DNA from: an uncultured Clostridia bacterium
Lineage (GTDB): Bacteria > Bacillota > Clostridia > Lachnospirales > Bianqueaceae
Assembly (NCBI GenBank): GCA_937892735.1
Contig: CALBGL010000039.1
Coordinates: forward strand, 1 to 46,441
Reading direction: 5' to 3'
Length of the DNA: 46,441 nt
Part shown: piece after piece, positions 9,188 through 16,749 of the stretch
Numbering within the stretch: the stretch's first letter is position 1
How the letters are laid out: each line of letters begins with the position of its first letter
Made by a program: the position numbers and the translations under genes
Notes under the pieces: generated by a model
What the model was told of the DNA's origin: nothing
The model's input: the letters and a program-made list of their open reading frames with translations, nothing else
The model's database searches: none

Positions 9188-9925
9188 CTATTCCCCCAGA
9201 AAATACAGATATACATCCTCCAGACTCAAGTGATATGCCACAGGCTCCCACTCCGGCGGAATCGCCGCGATCAGCTCCTGCGGCGTACCCATGCGCTGCA
9301 GTTTTCCCTTTTTCATCAACAACACCTGGTCTGCTATGGATTCAATATCACTGACGATATGAGTCGCTAAGAGTACGATACGATCCTGGGATAATTCATG
9401 GATAAATGTACGGATTCGCACGCGCTCCTTCGGATCCAGTCCTGCCGTCGGTTCGTCCAGGATCAAGATCTTCGGATCGCCCAGAAGCGCCTGCGCCAAA
9501 AGCGCCCGCTGCCGCATCCCCCCGGAAAATCCCAGCAGCTTCTTATGCCGCACATCCTGAAGATTTGCAAGCTCCAGTACGTACTGCACCTGCTCTCGCA
9601 CAGCCTTCCCCTTGATCCCCTTCAGTCTGGCGATGTACGTCAGGAAACTCTCTGCCGTCATATGTTCGTACATTCCCTGCTGCTGCGGCATATATCCCAG
9701 ATATTGACGGAAGCGATCTCCCATCTGTAAAATCTCTTGATCATCCAACAGAATCCGTCCCTCATCTCTACGAATATTGTCCGTGATCAGATTCATCATC
9801 GTGCTCTTTCCAGCGCCATTCGCTCCCAGGATCCCATAAATTCCCGTTTCAAAGGTGATGGAAAAATCCGATAGCGCCTCTAACTTCCCGTATCGTTTCG
9901 TCACGTGTTCTAATTTTAACTCCAT
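9188..9925 (-). CDS. ABC transporter ATPase
   Basis: 245 residues, a bare ATPase domain. Walker A GANGAGKSTMMN (about 33-44), Q-loop GYMPQQQGMYEH, signature GFSGGMRQRALLAQALL, Walker B ILILDEPTAGLDP and H-loop LLATHIVSD are complete. The start at 9925 is set by AGGAGGGG with the reading MELKLEHVTKRYG; an in-frame ATG at 9949 has no ribosome site. It is the first gene of the operon, behind a near-consensus promoter (9974-10002), and drives the 767-residue permease encoded next. Confidence 0.9.
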   Translation of the reverse strand: MELKLEHVTKRYGKLEALSDFSITFETGIYGILGANGAGKSTMMNLITDNIRRDEGRILLDDQEILQMGDRFRQYLGYMPQQQGMYEHMTAESFLTYIARLKGIKGKAVREQVQYVLELANLQDVRHKKLLGFSGGMRQRALLAQALLGDPKILILDEPTAGLDPKERVRIRTFIHELSQDRIVLLATHIVSDIESIADQVLLMKKGKLQRMGTPQELIAAIPPEWEPVAYHLSLEDVYLYFLGE

Positions 9926-9973
9926 GTCCACCCCTCCTGTTTTGTTCACAAAATACGAAAAACTCTTTTATTC

Positions 9974-10002
9974 ATTATAACAATTTTCCCCTATAATGTC
10001 AA
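9974..10002 (-). promoter_or_regulatory. promoter of second ABC operon
   Basis: Minus strand TTGACA (9997-10002), 17-base spacer, TATAAT (9974-9979): a full consensus sigma-A promoter about 50 bases before the ATPase start. The spacer is A-rich with a GGGG in the middle; no clear operator is seen. Confidence 0.85.
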
Positions 10003-10025
10003 ACAGAAGTATGCAAAAATGCACG

Positions 10026-10061
10026 ATTTTAAAAGGCCACCCCTTCATATCGGGATGGCCT
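10026..10061 (-). terminator. terminator of csoR-copA operon
   Basis: Ten-pair stem, arms 10034-10043 and 10052-10061 with one G-U pair, followed on the minus strand by TTTTAAAA. The T run is short, so termination may be incomplete. Confidence 0.7.
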
Positions 10062-10072
10062 CTTGACTCTCC

Positions 10073-10282
10073 TTATTCGCAGCGAATCGCTTCGTATCCT
10101 GCTTCCTTCACAGCATCCATCAGCACCTCATCAGAAACATCTTTCGCAAGCTCTACGACTGCCTTCTTATCCTCTAGGCTGACCTCAACCCCCTCGACGC
10201 CTTCCACGCCTTCCAGCGCTTTCTTCACATGCGCCTGGCAATGCGCGCACATCATTCCTTCTACATACACTGTCTTTGTCAT
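10073..10282 (-). CDS. possible separate CopZ from an internal start in copA
   Basis: Within copA, in frame, the linker codons spell AAGGAGG eight bases before an ATG (codon 785). Translation from there would give a 69-residue protein that is a complete CopZ-like copper chaperone, MTKTVYVEGMMCAHC onwards. What is seen: a strong ribosome site at ideal spacing and a start that coincides with the usual first residues of CopZ. What is inferred: that ribosomes enter here and make free chaperone as well as the fusion. The alternative is that the site is a relic of a separate copZ gene whose upstream stop was lost, or simply reflects the Lys/Glu codons of the linker. Confidence 0.45.
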   Translation of the reverse strand: MTKTVYVEGMMCAHCQAHVKKALEGVEGVEGVEVSLEDKKAVVELAKDVSDEVLMDAVKEAGYEAIRCE

Positions 10283-12634
10283 TTTATTTTCCTCCTTCTT
10301 CTCCGGTATAGGACACGGAGCATTTCTATCCGTCAAACCGGGCAATGTGTCCGGCAGAGGGACCTTCTTATGCGGCACATCCCGCTTTGCAGAATGCACC
10401 TGAAACAGATTCAGCCGCAGCGCATTCATTACGACGCAGAAACTGGAAAGGCTCATCGCCGCAGCGCCGAACATGGGGTTCAGCTGCCACCCCAGCACGG
10501 GAATCAACACCCCGGCTGCCAGGGGAATCCCGATGCAATTATAAAAGAAAGCCCAGAACAGGTTCTCATGAATATTCCGCAGCACCTGACGAGAAAGGCG
10601 AATCGCCGCCGGCACATCCAAGAGGCTTGATTTCATCAGAACAACATCGGCTGCATCCAGCGCCACATCTGCGCCTGCGCCAATCGCGATGCCCACATCC
10701 GCACGCGTTAACGCCGGCGCGTCATTGATTCCATCGCCCACCATGGCTGTTTTTCCCAGCGTTGACAGACTCCGCACCACCGCTTCCTTGTCTCCCGGAA
10801 GCACATCCGAGATGACCTTCTGAAGTCCTACCTGCCGTCCAATGGCCTCCGCAGTCCTGCGATTATCCCCTGTCAGCATGATGGTCTGGATACCCATGTC
10901 CTCCAGTTCCCGAATCGCCTGCGCACTGTCCGGCTTTACCACATCCGCTACCGCGATGATTCCCAGAAGCTTCGTCCCCATCGCGAAATACAACGGCGTC
11001 TTGCCTTCTTCCGCCAATTCCTCTCCGGCTCTTTCCATGGATTCTGTCAATAAGCCCTGTTCCCGCATAAGCGCCGCATTGCCGCCAATCGCCCTCTCCC
11101 CGTTGATACGTCCTTGGACACCATGTCCAGGCATCGCCGAAAATGCGGCGGCCGGCTCATAGGTTAGCCCTTCCTCCTGGGCATGTTCTCGAACAGCCTT
11201 AGCCAGCGGATGTTCACTCTTTTCTTCCAATGCCGCGGCCACCGCGATCAGTTCCTCTTTCGTTATATTTTCATTCGGCCGCAAATCCGTCACCTGCGGT
11301 TTCCCCTCTGTGACCGTTCCCGTCTTATCCAAAATTACAAAATCTGTCTTGCCTGCCGCCTCTAAGGCAGAAGCCGTCTTAAACAACACACCATTCTTAG
11401 CGCCCAGACCGCTCCCTACCATGATCGCCACCGGTGTGGCCAAACCCAGCGCACAAGGACAGCTGATCACCAGCACACTGATCGCGCGCGCCAGTGCGAA
11501 GCCAAAAGTCTCGCCTACCAGCATCCAGACAACGAATGTCACAAGCGCAATCCCAATGACCGCCGGCACAAACACGCCGGATACCTTATCGGCCACCTTG
11601 GCGATGGGCGCCTTGGTCGCTGCCGCATTCTCCACCATTTCAATGATCTGACTCAGCGTGGTGTCGCCACCGACTCGTGTGGCTGTGCAGGTCAAGAATC
11701 CATTCTGATTGAGCGTGGCTGCGCTGACCAGGCTGCCGGGCTGTTTGTCTACTGGAAGACTCTCTCCCGTCAGCGCTGCCTCATTGACCGCGCTCTCTCC
11801 CTCGACTACTCGCCCATCTACCGGAATGCTTTCGCCAGGACGCACCAGAAACGTATCGCCAGTCTGCACCTCTTCAGCAGGAATCGTCTCTTCCTTACCG
11901 TCGCGCAGGACTCGGGCCGTCTTGGGCGCCAGATCCATCAGACTCTTGATGGCATTAGTCGTCTTTCCCTTGCTGCGTGCCTCCAGAAGTTTTCCCACCG
12001 TGATCAGCGTCAGGATCATGGCGGCCGACTCGAAATATAATTCATGTAGGTAATGCTCTGTGTGAGCCGTGTCGCCGCTCATCGCAAACAACATCGCCAC
12101 GCTGTACAGATAGGCCGCCGCACTGCCCATGGCCACCAGCGTATCCATGTTGGGCCCGCCATGAATCAGGCTGGTCATACCGCTGATGAAAAATCGCTGA
12201 TTGATAACCATCACCGCTGTCGTCAGAAGCAGCTGATACAGGCCAATCGCCATCGGGTTCTCCCGAAATCCCGCCGGAATGGGCCAGTCCCACATCAGCG
12301 CTCCCATGGACACATACATCAGAGGAATCAGCAAGACTAAAGACGCGATCAATCTCTTGGCCAGCTTCGGCGTTTCGTGATCTTCCAGTGCCTCCCTGGC
12401 TGCCTGTACGTTTGTTTGCGCTTTCTGTTCCGGACTGGCTCCATATCCCGCCGTCTGTACGGCCTGACAGATCGCCTGCGCCGACGCCGGTGCGTCATAC
12501 TGCACACTCATGGAATTGGTCAGAAGACTCACCGTGACCTCACTGACTCCCTCAACCGCAGCCACAGCCTTCTCCACATGCGCACTGCAGGCCGCACAGG
12601 TCATACCCGTTACATTAAATTTCTCGGTACGCAT
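10073..12634 (-). CDS. copA: copper-exporting P-type ATPase with C-terminal HMA domain
   Basis: 853 residues. An N-terminal heavy-metal domain has GMTCAAC (Cys13, Cys16). Then follow the P1B ATPase parts: TGES at about 289, the membrane metal site CPC (392-394), phosphorylation motif DKTGT (Asp436), the HP motif (His475), TGDN (about 589), GDGINDAP (633-640) and MSLSS (727-731) in the last helix. These residues mark the copper(I) subgroup. After a linker rich in Pro, Lys and Glu, a second heavy-metal domain (785-853) with GMMCAHC (Cys796, Cys799) resembles the free chaperone CopZ. csoR lies 12 bases upstream, so copper-responsive control is expected. The fusion and the ribosome site inside the linker are discussed in the next entry. 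Confidence 0.95.
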   Translation of the reverse strand: MRTEKFNVTGMTCAACSAHVEKAVAAVEGVSEVTVSLLTNSMSVQYDAPASAQAICQAVQTAGYGASPEQKAQTNVQAAREALEDHETPKLAKRLIASLVLLIPLMYVSMGALMWDWPIPAGFRENPMAIGLYQLLLTTAVMVINQRFFISGMTSLIHGGPNMDTLVAMGSAAAYLYSVAMLFAMSGDTAHTEHYLHELYFESAAMILTLITVGKLLEARSKGKTTNAIKSLMDLAPKTARVLRDGKEETIPAEEVQTGDTFLVRPGESIPVDGRVVEGESAVNEAALTGESLPVDKQPGSLVSAATLNQNGFLTCTATRVGGDTTLSQIIEMVENAAATKAPIAKVADKVSGVFVPAVIGIALVTFVVWMLVGETFGFALARAISVLVISCPCALGLATPVAIMVGSGLGAKNGVLFKTASALEAAGKTDFVILDKTGTVTEGKPQVTDLRPNENITKEELIAVAAALEEKSEHPLAKAVREHAQEEGLTYEPAAAFSAMPGHGVQGRINGERAIGGNAALMREQGLLTESMERAGEELAEEGKTPLYFAMGTKLLGIIAVADVVKPDSAQAIRELEDMGIQTIMLTGDNRRTAEAIGRQVGLQKVISDVLPGDKEAVVRSLSTLGKTAMVGDGINDAPALTRADVGIAIGAGADVALDAADVVLMKSSLLDVPAAIRLSRQVLRNIHENLFWAFFYNCIGIPLAAGVLIPVLGWQLNPMFGAAAMSLSSFCVVMNALRLNLFQVHSAKRDVPHKKVPLPDTLPGLTDRNAPCPIPEKKEENKMTKTVYVEGMMCAHCQAHVKKALEGVEGVEGVEVSLEDKKAVVELAKDVSDEVLMDAVKEAGYEAIRCE

Positions 12635-12646
12635 ACCATCCTCTCC

Positions 12647-12940
12647 TTACTTGAGCTTCTTGATCAGATCCACGGCCTCATCCACAATCTGCAGATTCCC
12701 CTGCTGAATCTCCTCTACCACACAGGTCTCCATGTGATTTTGCAATATCATATATCCCACACTCTGCAGCGCACGCTGTATCGCGGCCACTTGTATCAGA
12801 ATATCTCCACAATATCTGTTTTCATCCACCATGTTTTTGATCCCGTTCAGCTGTCCCATAATCCGATTCAGCCGATTCTGCAGTGCTTTCTGCGTCTCCT
12901 CATCGCGCGGCGTATGCTTCTTGTGTACACAACACTCCAT
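12647..12940 (-). CDS. csoR: CsoR-type copper-sensing repressor
   Basis: 97 residues of the CsoR/RcnR (DUF156) all-helical family. The copper-binding triad Cys44, His69, Cys73 (in RYCGD and NHMETC) is intact, which fits a copper sensor rather than a persulfide or formaldehyde sensor. Extra cysteines at 3 and 4 are near the N-terminus. Without copper it should bind the operator and block transcription; Cu(I) releases it. The start at 12940 follows GGAGGAGG; an ATG at 12997 would begin upstream of the operator-promoter region. Two matching operator-like boxes lie upstream, one inside the promoter spacer, so it very likely controls itself and copA. Confidence 0.93.
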   Translation of the reverse strand: MECCVHKKHTPRDEETQKALQNRLNRIMGQLNGIKNMVDENRYCGDILIQVAAIQRALQSVGYMILQNHMETCVVEEIQQGNLQIVDEAVDLIKKLK

Positions 12941-12957
12941 GGTATTCCTCCTCCCCA

Positions 12958-12974
12958 ATACCCCTATAGGGTAT
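12958..12974. promoter_or_regulatory. CsoR-like operator box 1
   Basis: ATACCCCTATAGGGTAT, an inverted repeat with ATACCC/GGGTAT arms, the pattern known for CsoR operators. It lies just downstream of the predicted -10, near the transcription start of csoR-copA. Confidence 0.75.
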
Positions 12975-12982
12975 CTGTAGCT

Positions 12983-13011
12983 ATCATATACCCCCACCCG
13001 GTATTTGTCAA
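12983..13011 (-). promoter_or_regulatory. csoR-copA promoter with operator box 2
   Basis: Minus strand TTGACA (13006-13011), 17-base spacer, TATGAT (12983-12988). The spacer is almost entirely filled by a second 17-base box, 12988-13004 on the plus strand reading ATACCCCCACCCGGTAT, a less perfect version of box 1, centred 30 bases from it. Binding here would directly cover the polymerase site. Confidence 0.8.
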
Positions 13012-13103
13012 GTCTATTTTTTGCTTTTTTTCAAAAATTATGTTAGCATGGATGTAGTTTTCACACGCCAAATCGTAGTTTATAGGTAGAGGAGGTGTTC
13101 CCC

Positions 13104-13658
13104 ATGGATGATGAACAGATCATCGAACTTTTCTGGCAACGCTCAGAAGACGCCATCACTGCACTGGACGCAAAATACGGCCTTCTTTGTCACACATTAT
13201 CCTATCAGCTTGTCAATAACCAACAGGACGCTGAGGAATGCGTCAACGATGCCTACCTGGGCATATGGAATGCAATTCCGCCTGCACATCCCCATTGCTT
13301 AAGCGCCTATCTGTGCAAAATCGTTCGCAACCTGTCCCTGAAAAAACATGAGCAACGGTCCGCTGCCAAGCGCGATAGCCAATATGACGTGGCACTGGAA
13401 GAGCTGGCTGAGATCCTGCCTGGCCCAGAAGACGTCTGGTCGAACCTGGCAGTTCAAACGCTCACGCAAGCTCTGGAACATTTTTTAGATACGCTTTCTC
13501 AGGAAAACCGCGTCATCTTTGTGCACCGATACTGGTTTGGCGATTCATATCAGACAATCGCCGGGCAGGTACATAAGAGCGAAAAAAACGTCTCTGTTCG
13601 CCTCACCCGGCTCCGCAAACAACTTCGACAATATCTGATTCAGGAGGGAATTCTATGA
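13104..13658 (+). CDS. ECF-type RNA polymerase sigma factor
   Basis: 184 residues. Region 2 (about 20-85) contains NNQQDAEECVNDAYLGIWNA, and region 4 (about 125-180) ends with the helix-turn-helix YQTIAGQVHKSEKNVSVRLT. These are the two DNA-binding parts of sigma-70 family extracytoplasmic-function factors. The start at 13104 is an ATG six bases after AGGAGGTG. Its stop overlaps the ATG of the next gene as ATGA; that gene encodes a membrane protein that probably acts as its anti-sigma factor. Target promoters are unknown and no clear autoregulatory ECF motif was identified upstream. Confidence 0.88.
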   Translation: MDDEQIIELFWQRSEDAITALDAKYGLLCHTLSYQLVNNQQDAEECVNDAYLGIWNAIPPAHPHCLSAYLCKIVRNLSLKKHEQRSAAKRDSQYDVALEELAEILPGPEDVWSNLAVQTLTQALEHFLDTLSQENRVIFVHRYWFGDSYQTIAGQVHKSEKNVSVRLTRLRKQLRQYLIQEGIL

Positions 13659-14329
13659 AAACGCAACGACTCTCTCATGCGCTCGCTGATCTGAGTGATC
13701 GCTATATTTCTGAGGCCATAGAGTATACGACCCCCGTATCAAAACGGCATCCATTTCGCATGGCTTCTCTGTCCGCTTGCCTGGTTCTAATCCTTACCCT
13801 GGGCCTGTGGCAGCTTCGTCCGCAGTCTCAGGTGATCACACTTGCTAGTGGCGATACTCTTTGTTTTGCGCCTGCCTCTTCGCTATTTTCTAGGGATCTG
13901 GCACTCTCTGTTCATTCCCGAGAACTGTCCTCCGCTGAGCTTGAAATCCTTTTCCCCGGCCTGTCTGCCAGTGCCATCGGAATCTGGAATCAAGAAGATC
14001 TCTCTCTTCTGGGCTTTGAAGGCAATATTGGCACTATAAACTTCACAATCTCTACGACAAATGCCATTTTGCAGGATACTTTCATAGAAGGTCATGAAAC
14101 CATCAGCTATGTGAATGGCGTAGCCATCCAAGCTGGCTATTATCGTTCTTCTGCCAATAGCCATGAAATTCGTACCATGATCTATTATGCGGCCTTTATG
14201 CTGGATGGGCAGACCTTCTACATCGAATGCGCCGGAGAAGAAAGTACCCAGGAAACCCTGCGCATCAATCTCGCCCAAGTTCTCTGCCAGCTCATCGAAA
14301 ATGATCCCTTGCCAAATCTCAATTTTTAA
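13655..14329 (+). CDS. putative membrane anti-sigma factor
   Basis: 224 residues. A cytoplasmic N-terminal part of about 38 residues is followed by one membrane helix (about 37-55, MASLSACLVLILTLGLWQL) and an extracellular domain of about 165 residues. I do not recognise a named family, but the arrangement and the four-base overlap with the ECF sigma gene are those of a transmembrane anti-sigma factor. The short N-terminus would hold the sigma factor; the outer domain could sense a signal. A terminator follows at 14336. Confidence 0.65.
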   Translation: MKTQRLSHALADLSDRYISEAIEYTTPVSKRHPFRMASLSACLVLILTLGLWQLRPQSQVITLASGDTLCFAPASSLFSRDLALSVHSRELSSAELEILFPGLSASAIGIWNQEDLSLLGFEGNIGTINFTISTTNAILQDTFIEGHETISYVNGVAIQAGYYRSSANSHEIRTMIYYAAFMLDGQTFYIECAGEESTQETLRINLAQVLCQLIENDPLPNLNF

Positions 14330-14335
14330 CTTTCG

Positions 14336-14368
14336 AAGGCTGCTGCGTATTTCCCGGCAGCCTTTCTA
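14336..14368 (+). terminator. terminator of sigma/anti-sigma operon
   Basis: Eight-pair perfect stem AAGGCTGC/GCAGCCTT (14336-14343 and 14357-14364), followed by a short TTTCT. The loop contains TGCGTATT, similar to the motif of the repeat array that begins 50 bases later. Confidence 0.65.
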
Positions 14369-14413
14369 CTTGTGTAGCTATCGATCAGGAGATTATCTGA
14401 ATTTTGGCTTTTC

Positions 14414-14758
14414 GAGTATCCTGTATACGCTTATCGACTAGGAGACTGCTCGGATCCAGACTGTTTGCGTATACTACATACGCTTATCGACCAGGAGCCT
14501 GCTCGAACCCTGAAAATCTGAGTATACAGGCTCCCCTGATTCTGGCTTTTCGCGTGTCCTATATACGCTGTCGGCCAGGAGCACGCTCGGATCCGGGCTG
14601 TTTGCGTATACTTTATATGCTATCGACCTGGAACCTGCCCAGAACCTGAGCTGTTTGCGTATACAGTATACGCTTATCGACTAGGAGACTGCTCGAACCC
14701 TGAAAATCTGAGTATACAGGCTCCTCTGATTCTGGCTTTTCGCGTGTCCTATATACGC
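14414..14758. repeat. palindrome array A (17-base palindromes, 35-36-base linkers)
   Basis: Eight 17-base elements lie at 14414, 14467, 14520, 14552, 14604, 14657, 14710 and 14742. The clearest are GCGTATACTACATACGC (14467) and GCGTATACAGTATACGC (14657), which read the same on both strands apart from the centre. The linkers at 14431-14466, 14484-14519, 14621-14656 and 14674-14709 are each 36 bases and the one at 14569-14603 is 35. Linkers resemble each other, starting near TTATCGAC and AGGAG. The elements at 14520 and 14710 have kept only the left half, and 15 bases separate each from the next element. A 95-base segment is duplicated (14478-14572 and 14668-14762, 190 bases apart, few differences). 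No coding frame fits a 53-base period. Confidence 0.85.
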
Positions 14759-14838
14759 TGTCAGGCAGGAGCTGCTGTAGGTCACGCAATCCCTGCGCTC
14801 CTGCAGCAGCTTCACGATGCGTATGGCAATATCTTCCA

Positions 14839-14873
14839 TGAAAGTCCCCCTTTCGCAAAAAGGGGGACTTTCA
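14839..14873. repeat. perfect 15-base-pair hairpin
   Basis: TGAAAGTCCCCCTTT (14839-14853) pairs without fault with 14859-14873 across a five-base loop. Neither side is followed by a T run, so it is not a standard terminator. It lies between array A and the hydrogenase terminator. Just before it, 14765-14810 holds two competing stems (GCAGGAG/CTCCTGC and GCTGCTG/CAGCAGC). The whole 14330-14968 stretch contains no convincing gene. Confidence 0.7.
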
Positions 14874-14924
14874 CACAGAAATGGCTTAAAATCATGTCTT
14901 TGAAGGGACGGAAAAATTCTCCAT

Positions 14925-14961
14925 TTTATAATAAAAGGACAAGCACTCGGCTCGCCCTTTT
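14925..14961 (-). terminator. terminator of hydrogenase operon
   Basis: On the minus strand AAAAGGGCGAGC pairs with GCTTGTCCTTTT (12 pairs, two G-U, five-base loop, 14933-14961), followed by ATTATAAAATGG. It lies eight bases past the hydA stop. Confidence 0.75.
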
Positions 14962-14968
14962 CTATAAA

Positions 14969-16735
14969 TTATACCTTTTCCTTGGCTGCATATGTCGTAT
15001 GCAGAAGTTCATGCGCTTTACCGTGTCCCGGCTCGCCCATATAGTCTGCGTACAGTTTCTTCACGAACGGATTTTCATGGGATTTGCGGATCTTCTTCTC
15101 CACGTCCTCTCCGCACAAAGCCGCCTGACGCTTCCGAATGACGCCGAAATCGCCATGATGATACGGCTGACCGCCGCCATTCACGCAGCCACCGGGACAG
15201 GCCATAATCTCCACCGCGTGTAGATTATCCGGGTTGCCTGCCTTGATCTCTTCCATGATCTTCCGAGCATTACCCAGACCACTGGCTACTGCCACATTGA
15301 TCGTCAGATCTCCGATCTGAACTGCTGCCTTCCGAATACCAGAGGAAGTGCTGCGAATATCATCAAATTCCACTTTCTCCAATGTCTCGCCAGTCAGCCA
15401 CTCGTAGGCTGTACGAAGCGCCGCCTCCATAACGCCGCCCGTCTTGCCGAAAATCACACCCGCGCCGGTGGATTCCCCCAGAGGATCATCGAAATCGTCA
15501 TCTTCCAGATTCTTCAGGTCGAAGTTGAACTGCTTGATGAGCCCGGCCAGCTCATGTGTGCTGATCGAATAATCGATATCCGGATTTTCGTCCATAGCAA
15601 ACTCCTCGCGCTGAGCCTCGTACTTTTTGGCGATGCACGGCATAATGGAGACGACTATCAGCTGTTCTCTCTGCACACCCAGTTTCTCCGCGAAATAACT
15701 CTTGGCGATCGCGCCGAACATCTGCTGCGGCGACTTCGCCGAAGATGGCAGATCCAGATACTCCGGATACTGCGTCTCGATGAAATTCACCCAAGCAGGA
15801 CAACATGAAGTCATCAGCGGCAGCGCCACCGGCTCGCCCTTGATATACTTCTGCAGACGCTCTGCCAGTTCCGTCGCCTCTTCCATGATCGTCATATCCG
15901 CAGTAAAATCGGTATCAAACACATAGTCAAACCCGATCTTCCGCAGCGCCGCTACCATCTTGCCCGTGACGGATGTGCCCGCAGGATAACCAAACTCTTC
16001 GCCCAGCGCTGCACGAACCGCTGGCGCCGTATTGACCACCACAACCTTATCCGGATCGGCCAGATCGGCCATCAGACGATCAACTGCGCTGGTATTGCTG
16101 GTCAGCGCGCCCACCGGACATACCTGTACGCACTGCCCGCAGTACGTACAGACAGACTCCGCAAGTGGAACCTGGAAAGAAGTGGAAACCACAGCCTCGA
16201 ACCCGCGATTCACACCGGAAAGCGCGCCTACAGTCTGTACCTGGTTGCAGACTGTCTCGCACCGTCTGCACATGATGCACTTATTCATATCGCGTACGAT
16301 CGATACACTGGTGTCCAAAGGATAGGTGGACTGCGCTGTTCCTGTCACCCGAATTTTCCGAATCCCCATCTTCTCCGAAACCTTCTGCAAATCGCATTCT
16401 CCTGCCTTCGCGCAGGTTAGACAATCCTTCGGATGGTCAGAAAGCATCAGCTCCAGCACGGTCCTTCTCTCTTCCAGCACCTTGGGCGTATTGGTATGCA
16501 CCACCATGCCCTCGGCCACCGGTGTGGCGCAGGCCGGCGCCAAATTGCGGCGTTTTTCCACTTCGACCACACAGACCCGGCAGGAGGCCGGCTGATTATT
16601 CAGGCCAATCTCATGCATATGCAGGTGACAGAGCGTAGGAATCTCGATCCCCAGTTTTTTTGCCGCGTCCAGAATCGTACTGCCCTTTTCTACCTGAACC
16701 GCCTGTCCGTCTATTGTCAGATTGATCATATCCAT
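14969..16735 (-). CDS. hydA: [FeFe] hydrogenase catalytic subunit
   Basis: 588 residues. Ligands in order: a [2Fe-2S] site (Cys36, 52, 55, 69), the His-type [4Fe-4S] site (His101, Cys105, 108, 114), two ferredoxin-type [4Fe-4S] sites (Cys153, 156, 159, 163 and Cys196, 199, 202, 206), then the H-cluster motifs TSCCPAW (Cys311, 312), MPCIAKKYEAQR (Cys367) and EIMACPGGCVNGGGQP (Cys513, 517). Cys311 corresponds to the proton-shuttling cysteine of characterised enzymes, so it should be active. With HydB and HydC it forms the trimeric A3-type cytoplasmic enzyme that makes or uses H2 with NAD(P)H and ferredoxin. It is the last gene of hydC-hydB-hydA, 14 bases after hydB. Confidence 0.96.
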   Translation of the reverse strand: MDMINLTIDGQAVQVEKGSTILDAAKKLGIEIPTLCHLHMHEIGLNNQPASCRVCVVEVEKRRNLAPACATPVAEGMVVHTNTPKVLEERRTVLELMLSDHPKDCLTCAKAGECDLQKVSEKMGIRKIRVTGTAQSTYPLDTSVSIVRDMNKCIMCRRCETVCNQVQTVGALSGVNRGFEAVVSTSFQVPLAESVCTYCGQCVQVCPVGALTSNTSAVDRLMADLADPDKVVVVNTAPAVRAALGEEFGYPAGTSVTGKMVAALRKIGFDYVFDTDFTADMTIMEEATELAERLQKYIKGEPVALPLMTSCCPAWVNFIETQYPEYLDLPSSAKSPQQMFGAIAKSYFAEKLGVQREQLIVVSIMPCIAKKYEAQREEFAMDENPDIDYSISTHELAGLIKQFNFDLKNLEDDDFDDPLGESTGAGVIFGKTGGVMEAALRTAYEWLTGETLEKVEFDDIRSTSSGIRKAAVQIGDLTINVAVASGLGNARKIMEEIKAGNPDNLHAVEIMACPGGCVNGGGQPYHHGDFGVIRKRQAALCGEDVEKKIRKSHENPFVKKLYADYMGEPGHGKAHELLHTTYAAKEKV

Positions 16736-16749
16736 GCTTCTGTCCCCCC

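Noticed and set aside
14613..14858. Minus-strand frame across array A and the flanking hairpins
   Set aside because: No ribosome site, low-complexity reading caused by repeats, and ends inside the array.
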